In this document: positions 28,082 through 37,367 of the stretch, in pieces
How the letters are laid out: every line of letters starts with the position of its first letter
Position numbering within the stretch: position 1 is the stretch's first letter
Source: Actinomycetales bacterium
Lineage (GTDB): Bacteria; Actinomycetota; Actinomycetes; Actinomycetales; Actinomycetaceae
Length of the DNA: 64,000 bases
Assembly (NCBI GenBank): GCA_015655375.1
Contig: JAATFD010000045.1
Span: 31,940-95,939, forward strand
Direction of reading: 5' to 3'
The notes under the pieces: model-generated
Database searches by the model: none
Seen by the model: the letters and a program-made list of their open reading frames with translations, nothing else
What the model was told of the DNA's origin: nothing
Translations under genes and position numbers: made by a program

Positions 28082-28120
28082 GCAGCTCAGTGGCGGGGTG
28101 AAAGACGGCCGCTGGATGGA

Positions 28121-28170
28121 CACAGGCGGAGTCCCCCTCTCAGATCTGTGGGAGGGGGACTCCGCCTGTG
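28121..28170. terminator. Bidirectional terminator between subtilase and gap
   Basis: Perfect 19-bp stem (28121-28139 with 28152-28170) with a 12-nt loop, between the subtilase stop (28081) and the convergent gap stop (28191). No T-run, but the stem is among the strongest in the window. It should terminate transcription from both sides. Confidence 0.82.
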
Positions 28171-28190
28171 CCTCGTGGGGAACGGAAGGC

Positions 28191-29195
28191 TCAGAGTTGA
28201 CGGCCGATGAGCTCGGACAGCTCCACCAGACGGTTCGAGAATCCCCATTCGTTGTCGTACCAGCCGAGGACCTTGACCTGATTGCCGATGACCTCGGTGA
28301 GCGGTGCATCGAAGATCGCCGAGTGTGGGTTCCCGACGATGTCCGCCGACACGATCGGGGCCTCGGAGTAGGACAGATACGGCGACAGCTCGCCCGACTC
28401 TGCGGCGGCCCGGAAGGCCTCGTTGATCTCCTCGACGGAGGCTGGGCGGGTGAGAACCGCAGTGAGATCGGTGATCGAGCCGACCGGCACTGGCACGCGC
28501 AGGGCGAAGCCGGTGAGTTTCCCGTCGAGCTCGGGGATGATGCGCCCGATTGTCCGGGCCGCGCCAGACGAGGTTGGGATCGTCGACAGGGCAGCGGCCC
28601 GGGCGCGACGCAAATCCTTGTGCGGGGCATCGTGGAGTTTCTGATCGCTCGTGTAGGCGTGGACCGTGGTCATGAGGCCGGACTCGATGCCGAAGGAATC
28701 GTTGAGGACCTTCGCCAGGGGAGCGAGGCAGTTCGTCGTGCATGAGCCGTTCGAGAAGACGTCGGAAGCTGAGACGTCGAGGGAATCGGAGTTCACGCCC
28801 AGGACGATCGACGGGATGTCCCCGCTGGCAGGGGCCGAGATGACGACCTTCTTCGCGCCGCCCTGCAGGTGTGCGCTGGCCGCATCGGCGCTGGTGAAAC
28901 GCCCGGTGGACTCGATGACAACGTCCGCCCCGACCTCGTTCCAGGGGATCGCCGCGGGATCGCGCTGAGAGAAGACGGCGATCGGGGAGCCGTCCACGAT
29001 CAGATGCCCATCGTCATGGGAGACACCGTCGAGGTGGCCGGAGATGGAGTCCCATTCCAGGAGGTCCGCGAGGGTCGCGACGTCGGTGATGTCGTTGACC
29101 GCGACGACCTTGACGTCCGCGTCGCTGGCGAGGGCTGCACGCAGGTAGCTGCGTCCGATCCGTCCAAATCCGTTGATGCCAATTCGTACTGTCAT
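28191..29195 (-). CDS. gap: Glyceraldehyde-3-phosphate dehydrogenase
   Basis: 334 residues from ATG 29195 with AAGGAG six bases upstream. Rossmann NAD-binding domain (GINGFGRIGRSYLRA at the N-terminus), catalytic Cys in SNGSCTTNCLAPL, His in the conserved HAYTSDQ block, and C-terminal WYDNEWGFSNR. Glycolytic, phosphorylating, NAD-dependent by motif. Unusually, its ATG overlaps the stop of an upstream TetR-family gene (ATGA), so it is translated from a tetR-gap mRNA instead of the common gap-pgk-tpi operon. Confidence 0.96.
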   Translation of the reverse strand: MTVRIGINGFGRIGRSYLRAALASDADVKVVAVNDITDVATLADLLEWDSISGHLDGVSHDDGHLIVDGSPIAVFSQRDPAAIPWNEVGADVVIESTGRFTSADAASAHLQGGAKKVVISAPASGDIPSIVLGVNSDSLDVSASDVFSNGSCTTNCLAPLAKVLNDSFGIESGLMTTVHAYTSDQKLHDAPHKDLRRARAAALSTIPTSSGAARTIGRIIPELDGKLTGFALRVPVPVGSITDLTAVLTRPASVEEINEAFRAAAESGELSPYLSYSEAPIVSADIVGNPHSAIFDAPLTEVIGNQVKVLGWYDNEWGFSNRLVELSELIGRQL

Positions 29196-29812
29196 GAGTG
29201 CTCCTTCGATTGAGGTGTCGTCTGTGTTGGGGCACGCCGGATCGGGTGATTCCCACTCGTGCGTACCGATTCCATGAGGGCGATGAGCCCTCTGATCGCA
29301 GCGTCCATTGGCTCCTGAGAACCGTGGGCGCGGGCGAGGACGTAGCCACCCTGGATCACGGCAGAGAACGTCTGGGCGAGATCGTCGGGATCGAGGTCAC
29401 CGGGGAGGTTGCCCGCGTCGATTGCCTCAGCCGTGAGGGTCGCCCAGCGTTGCCGCATGGTCGAGAAGGCGTCAGCGATGATGCTCAGCATCTCGGGATC
29501 CTCAACGACTGCAGGATCGCTCGTCATCCGGCCGATACGACAGCCACGGGTCCCGGGTCGAGGCCGGGCGAGCCGAGCCTCGATGCGATCGACTGCGGGA
29601 GAGCCGGCGTCCTCGGGTGCCTCGGTCAGACCCTCGAAGATGTTCTGGCGCAGGGCGCTGATGGCGAGGTCGTGTTTCCCTGAGAAGTGGTGGTAGAAGC
29701 TGCCCTGTCCGACGTGCGCCTTCGCCATGACGTCGCGAGGACTGGTGGCGGCATAACCCCGATCCCACAGAAGATCCGCCATCGAGTCGACCAGTCGTTG
29801 TCGTGAGTCCAT
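29192..29812 (-). CDS. TetR-family regulator translationally coupled to gap
   Basis: 206 residues from ATG 29812 (the upstream frame is not supported). TetR N-terminal domain: GYAATSPRDVMAKAHVGQGSFYHHFSGKHDLA, with the helix-turn-helix at about 20-50. The C-terminal effector domain resembles the LmrA/YxaF subgroup. A 22-bp near-palindrome (29820-29841) lies 8 bp upstream of the start, probably its own operator. Because the stop overlaps the gap start, autoregulation would also set gap expression. The ligand is unknown. Confidence 0.88.
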   Translation of the reverse strand: MDSRQRLVDSMADLLWDRGYAATSPRDVMAKAHVGQGSFYHHFSGKHDLAISALRQNIFEGLTEAPEDAGSPAVDRIEARLARPRPGTRGCRIGRMTSDPAVVEDPEMLSIIADAFSTMRQRWATLTAEAIDAGNLPGDLDPDDLAQTFSAVIQGGYVLARAHGSQEPMDAAIRGLIALMESVRTSGNHPIRRAPTQTTPQSKEHS

Positions 29813-29819
29813 TTCAGAA

Positions 29820-29841
29820 GTGTAACTACTAGTATGTACAC
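29820..29841. promoter_or_regulatory. Palindromic operator in front of tetR-gap
   Basis: Imperfect 22-bp palindrome GTGTA-N2-TACTAGTA-N2-TACAC (18 of 22 positions symmetric), AT-rich, directly upstream of the regulator start on the minus strand. It is the likely binding site of the encoded TetR protein and overlaps the expected promoter. Confidence 0.65.
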
Positions 29842-29972
29842 CCGCAATGGGAGGAGGTCGCAATGGTGGACGGAGAAATGCGCGCTCAGCAAAGAGGGCG
29901 AGGGTGTGCAGCGCGAAACCTGAGACGTCGTGATCCTCCAGGGAGGGGATGCTGGGTGTGTGCCGCCTGCGG

Positions 29973-32636
29973 TTAGCGCCCCGAACGCCTTTTCGCGTGC
30001 GAGGTCGGGGAGGCCGTGAGCGGGTCCTCGGGCCAGGGGTGCCGAGGATAACGGCCACGCAATTGAGCACGCACCTCGTGGTAGGGGCCCGACCAGAAGG
30101 ACGCAAGATCGCTGGTGATTGCGACCGGGCGTCCGGCAGGATCGAGGAGGTGAAGGACGACGGGCAAGCGGCCACCGGCTACGGTTGGCGTCTCGGTCCA
30201 TCCGAAGGCCTCCTGCACGCGCAGGGACACCGTCGGATGAGGCCCCGACCACTCGATTACCCGCGTGACACCGGTGGGGATCGCGAGCCGTTCGGGGGCG
30301 AGCTCGTCGAAGTGGGTGGCCTCGGGCCAGGGCAGGAGCGAGCGAAGCGCGGACGTCGTGCCGACGGAGGACAGCGGCGCGCCGCGGGCGACCCGATTCA
30401 GTGCGGAGCCTAGCCAACGTTCGGGGTCGGTCAACAGGGCCTGGTCGGAGACATCGGGCCAAGGGTCGCCGAGTGCGTGGTGAAGGGCCGAGAGCCGTTC
30501 TCGCAGGGATCGGGCGGCGGGCGGCCATGGCAACAGGTCCAGGCCGTCGCGGGCGAGTGCTTCGGCAACGATGCGGGCGCCATCCTCGGCGGGAATGGAC
30601 CGTTGGTCGCGGGATTCCAGGGTGATGGCTCCCAAGGAGCGGACCTGTGTCGCGCGGATCCGCCCACCGCGGAAGTGGGCGTCGACATGCTTGGAGATGA
30701 GTGTGCTTCCGGCACGCTCGGCATTCTCGACGGCGAGGGGAATTGCGGAGCGGATGATGCCTTCCGCCCGACCGGCAGAGTGCCCGACCTCGGCGATCGC
30801 CAGCCATTCCTGGCCGGTCAGGGGGCTGCCCGGGGGAAGGCTTGCTCCGAGTCCGTCGGCCAGGAGATAACGGTCGGTGTCCGGTCGGCGTCGAGCGATC
30901 CATCTGGGTTGGGCGAGCGCGACGACGAGGGCGAAGGCGTCCTCGTCGCTGAGACGGGGATCTTCGGGAGACGGTCGGTGCGCGGGTGTGGGGTTCCTGT
31001 CGACGAGCCGGGTCAGCCGTCGGGTCTGGTCGCGAACGCGCGAGCGCAGGGCAGGATTGCCTCCGCCACGTTCGAGGGTTCTCGCCAGCGTGGCCAGATC
31101 GGCGCCGGGGACGCGCGCCTCCTCGCCGAGCAGAGCGACGAATCGGGCCGCGCGGGCCGGGCCGATCCGTGGCGCGGCCTCGACCAATGCGCGCCCGAGT
31201 GGTGGGTCGAGGGGCAGGCCGGAGAGAAGGCGGCCCAGCGGGGTGACTCGGCCGTCCTCGGCGATCGCGCCGATGTCATGCAAGCGGGACTCGGCTGCCG
31301 CGAGAGAGCCGGTGGGTGGTGGGTCGAGGAAGACAAGGCCGGACATATGGGGGTTGCCCCACGCTGCACAGTGGAGGGCGGCGTCGGTCAGGTCTGCCGT
31401 GGCGATCTCGGGGAGGGACTGGGACGATCGGCGCGCCCAGTCGGCCTCCGCCATGCAGCGTAGGGCGAGGCCGGGACCGAGGCGCGCGGCGCGACCGGCC
31501 CGCTGCTCGCAGCGTGCCCGAGCGGCCGGAACCGTGATGAGCATGGGCACCCCGCGTGCGGTGTCGGTGCGCGGTTCGCGTGACAGGGCGGCATCGACGA
31601 CGACGTGTACACCTGGGACCGTCAGGGAGGATTCGGCGACGGCCGTGGACAGAATAATCCGTCGGTGAGGGCCGGGGCCGGACAGGACGCGGTCCTGCTC
31701 GGCGGGGGTGAGCGAGCCATGAAGATCGAGCACCTCGACAGGGTCGGAGCCGAGGTCCTCGGGGCGCCCGAGCAGTGAACGAACCCGCTCAATCTCACCC
31801 ACACCCGGCAGGAAGACCAGAAGATCCCCGGTCGTGTCGGCCAGGACGGAGGTGACAGTGCGCGCGACGTGGGCGAGGAACTCACGGCGCACCCCGACCA
31901 CGCCCTCGGGACCGATCGGACCGAGGGCCTCGGAACCGCGCGGAGGAACGGCCCATCGGACGGTCAGGGGATGGAGCACTCCGGGGACGTCGAGGCGGGT
32001 GGGTTCCTCGCCGATCGCGTCGGCGATCAGTGTGCGGGTGCGTTCGGCCTCCAAGGTCGCCGAGGTCAGGGCGAGCACAAGGTCGTCTCTCAGGCCGGTG
32101 CGCACATCGAGCAGGAAGGCAAGCGCGAGGTCGGTGTCGAGCTGGCGTTCGTGGAACTCGTCGAGGACGACGGCGCCGACGCCGGGAAGCTCGGGGTCGC
32201 GTTGGAGGCGACGCAGGAGGACTCCGGGAGTGACCATTTCGATCCGGGTGTCGGCCGACGTCCGGGAATCTCCGCGCACCGAGTACCCGACGGTTGCTCC
32301 GACGGATTCGTGCAGGAGGCTCGCGATCCTACGGGTCGCTGCGCGCACGGCGACCCGGCGCGGCTGAGTGACGAGGACACGGGAAGAAGACGAATGCTCC
32401 GCCAATGCGACGGCCAATGCGGGTGGGAGGAGCGTGGTCTTGCCCGTGCCAGGAGGAGCGGTCAGGACCAGCGCGGCACCGGGATGGATCGCGGCCCGGA
32501 TGCCGTCGAGCGCCGCGACGACCGGAAGATCGGGAGGCTCGCGCAGCAGACGGGCGAGGGAATCAACCGATGGGGAGGGATCGGTCGATCGGGAGGAATC
32601 GGCCGAGGACTCGGACCGGTGAGGGGGCACAGACAC
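29973..32636 (-). CDS. hrpB: ATP-dependent helicase HrpB (DEAH/RHA family)
   Basis: 887 residues from GTG 32636; a GATACT hexamer six bases upstream suggests a leaderless mRNA. Motif I APPGTGKTT (near 60), motif II as DEFH (near 160), motif III LTSATLEAE, then motifs V-VI (STAVAESSLTVPGV, EQRAGRAARLGPG). The helicase-associated domain and the HrpB C-terminal domain follow, ending RYPRHPWPEDPL, the HrpB hallmark. Nucleic acid helicase of unknown in vivo target in most bacteria. Its length (887 versus about 810 in E. coli) reflects a Ser/Pro-rich N-terminus. Next upstream is the Pth2-like gene on the same strand, 62 bp away. Confidence 0.94.
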   Translation of the reverse strand: MSVPPHRSESSADSSRSTDPSPSVDSLARLLREPPDLPVVAALDGIRAAIHPGAALVLTAPPGTGKTTLLPPALAVALAEHSSSSRVLVTQPRRVAVRAATRRIASLLHESVGATVGYSVRGDSRTSADTRIEMVTPGVLLRRLQRDPELPGVGAVVLDEFHERQLDTDLALAFLLDVRTGLRDDLVLALTSATLEAERTRTLIADAIGEEPTRLDVPGVLHPLTVRWAVPPRGSEALGPIGPEGVVGVRREFLAHVARTVTSVLADTTGDLLVFLPGVGEIERVRSLLGRPEDLGSDPVEVLDLHGSLTPAEQDRVLSGPGPHRRIILSTAVAESSLTVPGVHVVVDAALSREPRTDTARGVPMLITVPAARARCEQRAGRAARLGPGLALRCMAEADWARRSSQSLPEIATADLTDAALHCAAWGNPHMSGLVFLDPPPTGSLAAAESRLHDIGAIAEDGRVTPLGRLLSGLPLDPPLGRALVEAAPRIGPARAARFVALLGEEARVPGADLATLARTLERGGGNPALRSRVRDQTRRLTRLVDRNPTPAHRPSPEDPRLSDEDAFALVVALAQPRWIARRRPDTDRYLLADGLGASLPPGSPLTGQEWLAIAEVGHSAGRAEGIIRSAIPLAVENAERAGSTLISKHVDAHFRGGRIRATQVRSLGAITLESRDQRSIPAEDGARIVAEALARDGLDLLPWPPAARSLRERLSALHHALGDPWPDVSDQALLTDPERWLGSALNRVARGAPLSSVGTTSALRSLLPWPEATHFDELAPERLAIPTGVTRVIEWSGPHPTVSLRVQEAFGWTETPTVAGGRLPVVLHLLDPAGRPVAITSDLASFWSGPYHEVRAQLRGRYPRHPWPEDPLTASPTSHAKRRSGR

Positions 32637-32697
32637 GGGTCCAGTATCCCAGCGTGACCGGTCCCTGGCTCCCGGTGGTGGTTCCTCGGGTTCGGTT

Positions 32698-33408
32698 TCA
32701 GACGATGGCGGCGGTCAGTGAATTCGGCGGGATCTCCGTGAAACCTGCATCGATGACCTCGACGACATGGTCCCCCTCGGGGATACCAGCAACCGCCTGG
32801 ACATGGCCGCCGCGGTCGAGCCATTGTCGGGCGCGGTCGGGTTCCTGGGCAAGGAAGAGCTGGACGGCATGGCCGACCTGTGCGATCGTCTTGCCGGTGG
32901 ACATTCCCAGTGCCTCGTTGACGTGCACGGTGAGAGCATCCTCGGGTGCGGGGCGTCCGTCCCAGGGAAGCTCGAGCCCGCTGACCTGAGCCTCGCGCAG
33001 CGGTTTCGGCTGTTCGGAGGGGCGCAGTGGGGCGAAGACGATGACGCGTGCGGTGCCTGAGGCGGCGGTGACGTGCAGGTCGTCAAGCTCGTTGATCTGG
33101 GTCCAGCGCTTGGCTCGGGCCCGCTTGACGAGTTTGCGAATCGGCCCGGACGCCCATTGATGGACGCGGTCGGCGACCTCGGGGCGTGGGTCCGTGAGGA
33201 TTCCGACCATCGCGTGCATGGCAGCTTCGAGGGCGTCCTCGGCGACGGCGAGGGGCGTGCCGTCCGGGGCGTGGGTGTTGTCGACGACGAAGATCAGGGC
33301 GAGCGGGTCGCGTTCGGCGAGTTCGTCGGGTGTCGGTGGCCGGGGGATGGGGAGATCTGGCGCGGGGAGATCTGCTGCCGGGAGCTCAGACGGGGAAGAA
33401 CTGGACAT
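32698..33408 (-). CDS. Peptidyl-tRNA hydrolase Pth2-like protein
   Basis: About 236 residues from ATG 33408, chosen because TACGAT sits exactly six bases upstream (leaderless type); the frame is open to 33468 without a better start. The N-terminal Pro/Asp-rich stretch (1-30) is disordered. The core has a long N-terminal segment, then STGKTIAQVGHAVQLFL, which corresponds to the Pth2 motif K-x-A-A-Q-x-x-H-A. VIDAGFTEIPPNSLTAAIV at the end matches the Pth2 C-terminal D-A-G-x-T-E-I-x-x-x-S strand. Pth2 recycles peptidyl-tRNA in archaea and eukaryotes; actinobacterial homologues are less studied, and activity is inferred. Confidence 0.75.
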   Translation of the reverse strand: MSSSSPSELPAADLPAPDLPIPRPPTPDELAERDPLALIFVVDNTHAPDGTPLAVAEDALEAAMHAMVGILTDPRPEVADRVHQWASGPIRKLVKRARAKRWTQINELDDLHVTAASGTARVIVFAPLRPSEQPKPLREAQVSGLELPWDGRPAPEDALTVHVNEALGMSTGKTIAQVGHAVQLFLAQEPDRARQWLDRGGHVQAVAGIPEGDHVVEVIDAGFTEIPPNSLTAAIV

Positions 33409-33464
33409 GGACACATCGTAGGGACGCGTCCGACGAGCACGCAGATCGCCCCGAATCTCGTCGC

Positions 33465-33886
33465 TCATGTGAAGGAGACTCTTTGCCCGGTTCTCGACGT
33501 GGTCACCACTTCGCCCGAGTGGCCGGATCGGAGGAGACGAATGACCTCATCGGCGACGTCGTCAGGCGGGATCAAGGGGCCGTCACCGACGCTGCCGCTG
33601 GAGGCGGTGTTGACGACCGAGTCGGCCCGCTTCACGAGGATCGGCCACACGCGCTGGGTGAGGATCATCGGGGCGAGCAGATCGAGCGTGACGGTGGGCA
33701 GCCGGTCCTCAAGCGGCGCATCGGGATACTGCCGGTCGCAGGGCGTCCAGCTGTCCGCCTTGTTGACGAGGCCGACCAGATCTGGGCATCGGCGAGTGCG
33801 TTCACGATGGAGTCGATGCCGTTGTGGGTGGAGAGATCGGCGGTCACCATGGTGATGGGGATGGCGGGAGCCAGGGGCAGCGGGGA
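33465..33886 (-). pseudogene. SDR-family oxidoreductase remnant
   Basis: Short-chain dehydrogenase pieces in two frames. PITMVTADLSTHNGIDSIVNALADAQIW (about 33860-33775) is continued after a frameshift by LVNKADSWTP...LLAPMILTQRVWPILV...SVVNTASSGSVG. It then jumps directly to PLIPPDDVADEVIRLLRSG...GEVVTTSR. The N-terminal Gly-rich NAD motif is absent, and the Tyr-x3-Lys catalytic segment between SSGS and PLIPP is deleted. It cannot fold as an active SDR. Confidence 0.75.
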
Positions 33887-33892
33887 TGTCGC

Positions 33893-34424
33893 ATCCGGGG
33901 ATGCTGACTCGGGCGGGGTCGGGTTCGCCTGCGAGGAAGGCGATGCCGTGTGGGTCAGCCAATTGGTCTGGGGTGACCGAGACGACCACTGTCGGAGCTG
34001 CACCGCGTGCAGGCGTGGTGATGTCGCTGACCTTGGGTTCGAGGATGTCGTCGAAGAGCTCCTGCAACTGTGCGGTGACTTCGGGTAAGAGGTGGCCTTT
34101 CAGTGAGACGACGCCGCGCTAGACCCGTCCGAGGGTGAGGTCTCGGTGGCGCATTCCTTGTTCCTCGTCCGGGCTCATCGGGGTCGGCATGGCCGTCATC
34201 GTTCCCGGTGGGGTGCGTGTCCCCGGGCTGGATGCTCTCCGTTGAACTCATAACGCCAGTATCCGAGCACCCATGGGCATCTGAGACCAGGGGCCCTCGA
34301 GCACCGTCTTCGGCAGGTGAAGTCAAACATGTGTTCGACGGAGTTGTCGCAGGTCGCCGGTTGCTGGCATGAGCGTCGCCAGCTGAATGAGGGCTCGTGC
34401 AACATCTGAGCTGAGGGCGACGTG
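33893..34424 (-). pseudogene. DUF222 (13E12-type) HNH endonuclease remnant
   Basis: On the minus strand one frame reads VALSSDVARALIQLATLMP (about 34420-34362), then stops, then PDEEQGMRHRDLTLGRV, a TAG at 34121-34119, RGVVSLKGHLLPEVTAQLQ, LFDDILEPKVSD and APTVVVSVTPDQLA, up to about 33893, where it runs into the SDR remnant. These blocks are characteristic of the DUF222 domain of actinobacterial 13E12/HNH proteins. At least three in-frame stops and loss of the HNH end show decay. DUF222 genes are often repeated in actinobacterial genomes, so this may be the scar of a mobile element or recombination. Confidence 0.7.
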
Positions 34425-34498
34425 CCTCGATCCTCGCAGAGGGTGTGCCTCACGGTCGGGAAAGGGTGTGTCTCGCCAGTTGGGCGATCGTCCCGCAG

Positions 34499-36217
34499 TC
34501 ACGCTGGCCCCGGTACCTCCTGCGAGACCCGGAGGAACTCCTCGCGACGTCGGGCCTGCTCGACCGGGTCGGGCACCGGCAGCGAGGCGATGAGCCGCTG
34601 GGTGTACGGATCCTGCGGATCCGTCAGCACTTGGCGGCTCGTCCCGTGCTCGACGATGTGGCCGCGGTAGAGCACCGCGACCTCGTGCGCGACGAGGTCG
34701 ACGACGGCCAGATCATGGGTGATGAACAGACAGGCGAAATGCAGCTCCTCCTGGAGTTCCCGGAAGAGGCGCAGCACGCGGGCCTGGACGGATACATCCA
34801 ACGCAGAGGTCGGCTCGTCGGCGATCAGTAGCTTCGGGTCCAGCGCGAGCGCCCGGGCGAGCGAGGCGCGCTGACGCTGCCCGCCCGAGAGTTCATGCGG
34901 GAAGCGATCTCCGAAGGAGGTCTGCAGCTGGACGGACTCGAGCAGCTCGTCGACCCGACCCCGCGCCGCACGCGAGTCCGTGAAGACCTTGTGGACGACG
35001 AGGGGCTCCGCGATGCACTGGGCAATCGTCAGCTGGGGGTTGAAGCTCGTTCCGGGATCCTGGAAGACGAAGCCGATGTCACGGCGCACGGGCCGGAATT
35101 TCCGCTCCTTGAAGTCACGCATCTCATGGCCGAGGACCTCGAGCGATCCGGAATGGATGCGCTGCAGCCCGGCGATCGCCCGACCGGTCGTCGTCTTGCC
35201 GGACCCGGACTCGCCGACGAGGCCGAGGACCTCGCCCGGGCGGATCGTGAAACTGATCGAGTCGACGGCCCGGAATGCGGGCCGCCCTAGACGCCCCGGG
35301 AACTCGATCGTCATGTCGCGGGCCTCGACGACCGGGGTCTTGTCGGTATCAGTCGCCAACACCCTCGGCTCCTCCTGCCCGATGCGAGGGACTGCGCTGA
35401 GCAAGGTCTTCGTCCATTCCTCGCGGGGATGGGCGAAGAGCTGCCTCACGGGCGCTTGCTCGATGATGCGGCCGTGGTGCATGACGGCGACCTCGTCGGC
35501 CAGATCGGCGACGACGCCCATGTTATGGGTGATCAGCAGGATCGTCGCGCCGAACTCATCACGGCAGCGGCGCAGGAGCTCGAGGATCTCGGCCTGCACC
35601 GTGACGTCGAGGGCCGTCGTCGGTTCGTCCGCGATGATCAAGCCCGGGTTCAGCACCAGGGCCATCGCGATGACGACGCGCTGCTTCTGGCCACCGGAGA
35701 ACTGGTGCGGGTAGTAGTCGATCCGCTCCTCGGGATCGGGAATCCCGACGAGGTCGAGGTACTCGATCGCGCGTGTGCGGGCCGCCTTGCGCGAGTACTT
35801 CCCGTGGGCGCGCAGACCTTCGGCGATCTGCCAGCCCACGGTGTAGACGGGATTGAGGACGGAGGTCGGCTCCTGGAAGACCATCGCGGCGTCGGCCCCG
35901 CGGATCTCGCGCAGGCGTCGGTGGTCCAGGGCGACGATGTCCGACATCGTGCCGTCCGCCTGATGGGCGAGCAGGATGACGCCCTCGGCGGTCGCGGTCT
36001 CCGGGAGCAGCCGGATGATCGACTTCGAGGTCACTGTCTTGCCGGACCCGGACTCGCCGACGATCGCCAGGATCGAGCCGCGGTGGATGTCGAGCGAGAC
36101 GTTTGAGACCGCCTCGACCGATCCCGCGTCGACGGCGAAGGAGACGTCGAGGTCACGGATCGAGACGACCGTGTCCTGGGCCCCGTGCGGCTCGGTCGTG
36201 GTTGCGGCATCACTCAT
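34499..36217 (-). CDS. Dpp/Opp peptide ABC transporter, fused double ATPase
   Basis: 572 residues from ATG 36217 with AAGGAGG seven bases upstream. Two complete ABC modules in one chain (a DppD-DppF fusion). Module 1 (about 15-275) has GESGSGKT, SGGQKQRVVIAMAL, DEPTTALDVT. Module 2 (about 295-550) has [33 protein letters not shown]. Each module ends in the oligopeptide-type C-terminal extension. It overlaps the upstream permease gene by 8 bp. It is the last gene of the leftward peptide-import operon, with decayed genes beyond. Confidence 0.94.
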   Translation of the reverse strand: MSDAATTTEPHGAQDTVVSIRDLDVSFAVDAGSVEAVSNVSLDIHRGSILAIVGESGSGKTVTSKSIIRLLPETATAEGVILLAHQADGTMSDIVALDHRRLREIRGADAAMVFQEPTSVLNPVYTVGWQIAEGLRAHGKYSRKAARTRAIEYLDLVGIPDPEERIDYYPHQFSGGQKQRVVIAMALVLNPGLIIADEPTTALDVTVQAEILELLRRCRDEFGATILLITHNMGVVADLADEVAVMHHGRIIEQAPVRQLFAHPREEWTKTLLSAVPRIGQEEPRVLATDTDKTPVVEARDMTIEFPGRLGRPAFRAVDSISFTIRPGEVLGLVGESGSGKTTTGRAIAGLQRIHSGSLEVLGHEMRDFKERKFRPVRRDIGFVFQDPGTSFNPQLTIAQCIAEPLVVHKVFTDSRAARGRVDELLESVQLQTSFGDRFPHELSGGQRQRASLARALALDPKLLIADEPTSALDVSVQARVLRLFRELQEELHFACLFITHDLAVVDLVAHEVAVLYRGHIVEHGTSRQVLTDPQDPYTQRLIASLPVPDPVEQARRREEFLRVSQEVPGPA

Positions 36218-37367
36218 GGGTGTCCTCCTTGCGAGTGCCGTCGGTAGGTTCCGTATCGTCGGGCACCCAGTCCTCGGCGATCGGCACACCGGGCGCGACG
36301 GGCACCCCGGACTGATCGAGGTCGACGGCACCCAATCCGACCGCAGCTGCTTTCGGGCGGATCGCTCGCCGGCGTGTGCGCAGACGGGGATCGGACAGGT
36401 CGTTGAGGGACTCGCCGACCAGCGTCAGTCCGAGAACGACCAGCACGATCGCCAATCCCGGCCAGATCGACGTCCACCAGATCCCGGCGGCGACGTCCTG
36501 GATCGACTTGTTGAGGTCGAAGCCCCATTCGGCGGCGGACGTCGGCTCGATCCCAAAACCCAAGAATCCGAGGCCGGCCAGCGTGAGGATCGATTCGGAG
36601 CCGTTGAGCGTGAGGATCAGCGGCAGCGTCCTCGTCGAATTCTTCAGCACGTGACGCACCATGATCCGGGTGTTTGAGGCGCCGATGACACGGGCGGACT
36701 CGACGAAGGCCTCGGCCTTGACGCGCAGGACCTCGGCACGCACGACGCGGAAGTACTCCGGGATGAAGACGACGGTGATCGAGAACGCGGCGGCGATGAT
36801 CCCGCTCCACAGGCCGGACTGTCCGCCGCTGATGACGATTGACATGACGATGGCCAGCAGCAGGGACGGGAAGGCATAGATCGCGTCGGTGATGACGACG
36901 AGGACGCGATCGGCCCACCCACCAAAGTAACCGGAGACGAGTCCGAGGGCGACCCCGACGAACAGCGAGAGAACGACACCGGCGATGACCATGAGCAACG
37001 CGGTTCGCGACCCCCAGATCACTCGGGAGAGGACATCGTATCCGGAGACCGTTGTTCCGAGCAGATGGGTCGACGAGGGCGGTTGCTGTGCGCCGAAGGA
37101 TGTGCCGTCCGAGCCGGCGAGTTGGGCGTAGCCGAAGGGAGCGAGCAATGGGGCGAAGACCGCCGACAGGACGAAGATCGCCAGGATGACCGCTCCGGCG
37201 ATCAGCATGCCGCGTTGGAGCCCGACGGCCTGCGCGATGGCGTCGTGGAATGGCAATCTCTGAACGAAGCTTCGGCGCTGCCTCGCCGGTGTGGGAGCGG
37301 ATGCCGGGCCCGGCATGGACGCTCCGGGGACGGAAGCACCGGCGGGGGAGGAGGCAGCAGTGGTCAT
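36210..37367 (-). CDS. Peptide ABC transporter permease, DppC type
   Basis: 385 residues from ATG 37367, sharing one base with the upstream stop. The N-terminal Ala/Pro/Ser-rich cytoplasmic arm (1-35) precedes OppC_N and a BPD_transp_1 domain with about six hydrophobic helices. DppC features are HLLGTTVSGYDVLSRVIWGSRTAL and the EAA loop (ARVIGASNTRIMVRHVLKN). A hydrophilic tail of ~55 residues, Pro/Asp-rich, is unusual for DppC and unlike its neighbours. It pairs with the DppB-type permease. Confidence 0.93.
   Translation of the reverse strand: MTTAASSPAGASVPGASMPGPASAPTPARQRRSFVQRLPFHDAIAQAVGLQRGMLIAGAVILAIFVLSAVFAPLLAPFGYAQLAGSDGTSFGAQQPPSSTHLLGTTVSGYDVLSRVIWGSRTALLMVIAGVVLSLFVGVALGLVSGYFGGWADRVLVVITDAIYAFPSLLLAIVMSIVISGGQSGLWSGIIAAAFSITVVFIPEYFRVVRAEVLRVKAEAFVESARVIGASNTRIMVRHVLKNSTRTLPLILTLNGSESILTLAGLGFLGFGIEPTSAAEWGFDLNKSIQDVAAGIWWTSIWPGLAIVLVVLGLTLVGESLNDLSDPRLRTRRRAIRPKAAAVGLGAVDLDQSGVPVAPGVPIAEDWVPDDTEPTDGTRKEDTHE

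Noticed and set aside
33465..34067. Intact 200-residue minus-strand protein
   Set aside because: It is a chimera of a DUF222 fragment and out-of-frame SDR sequence, with no complete domain.
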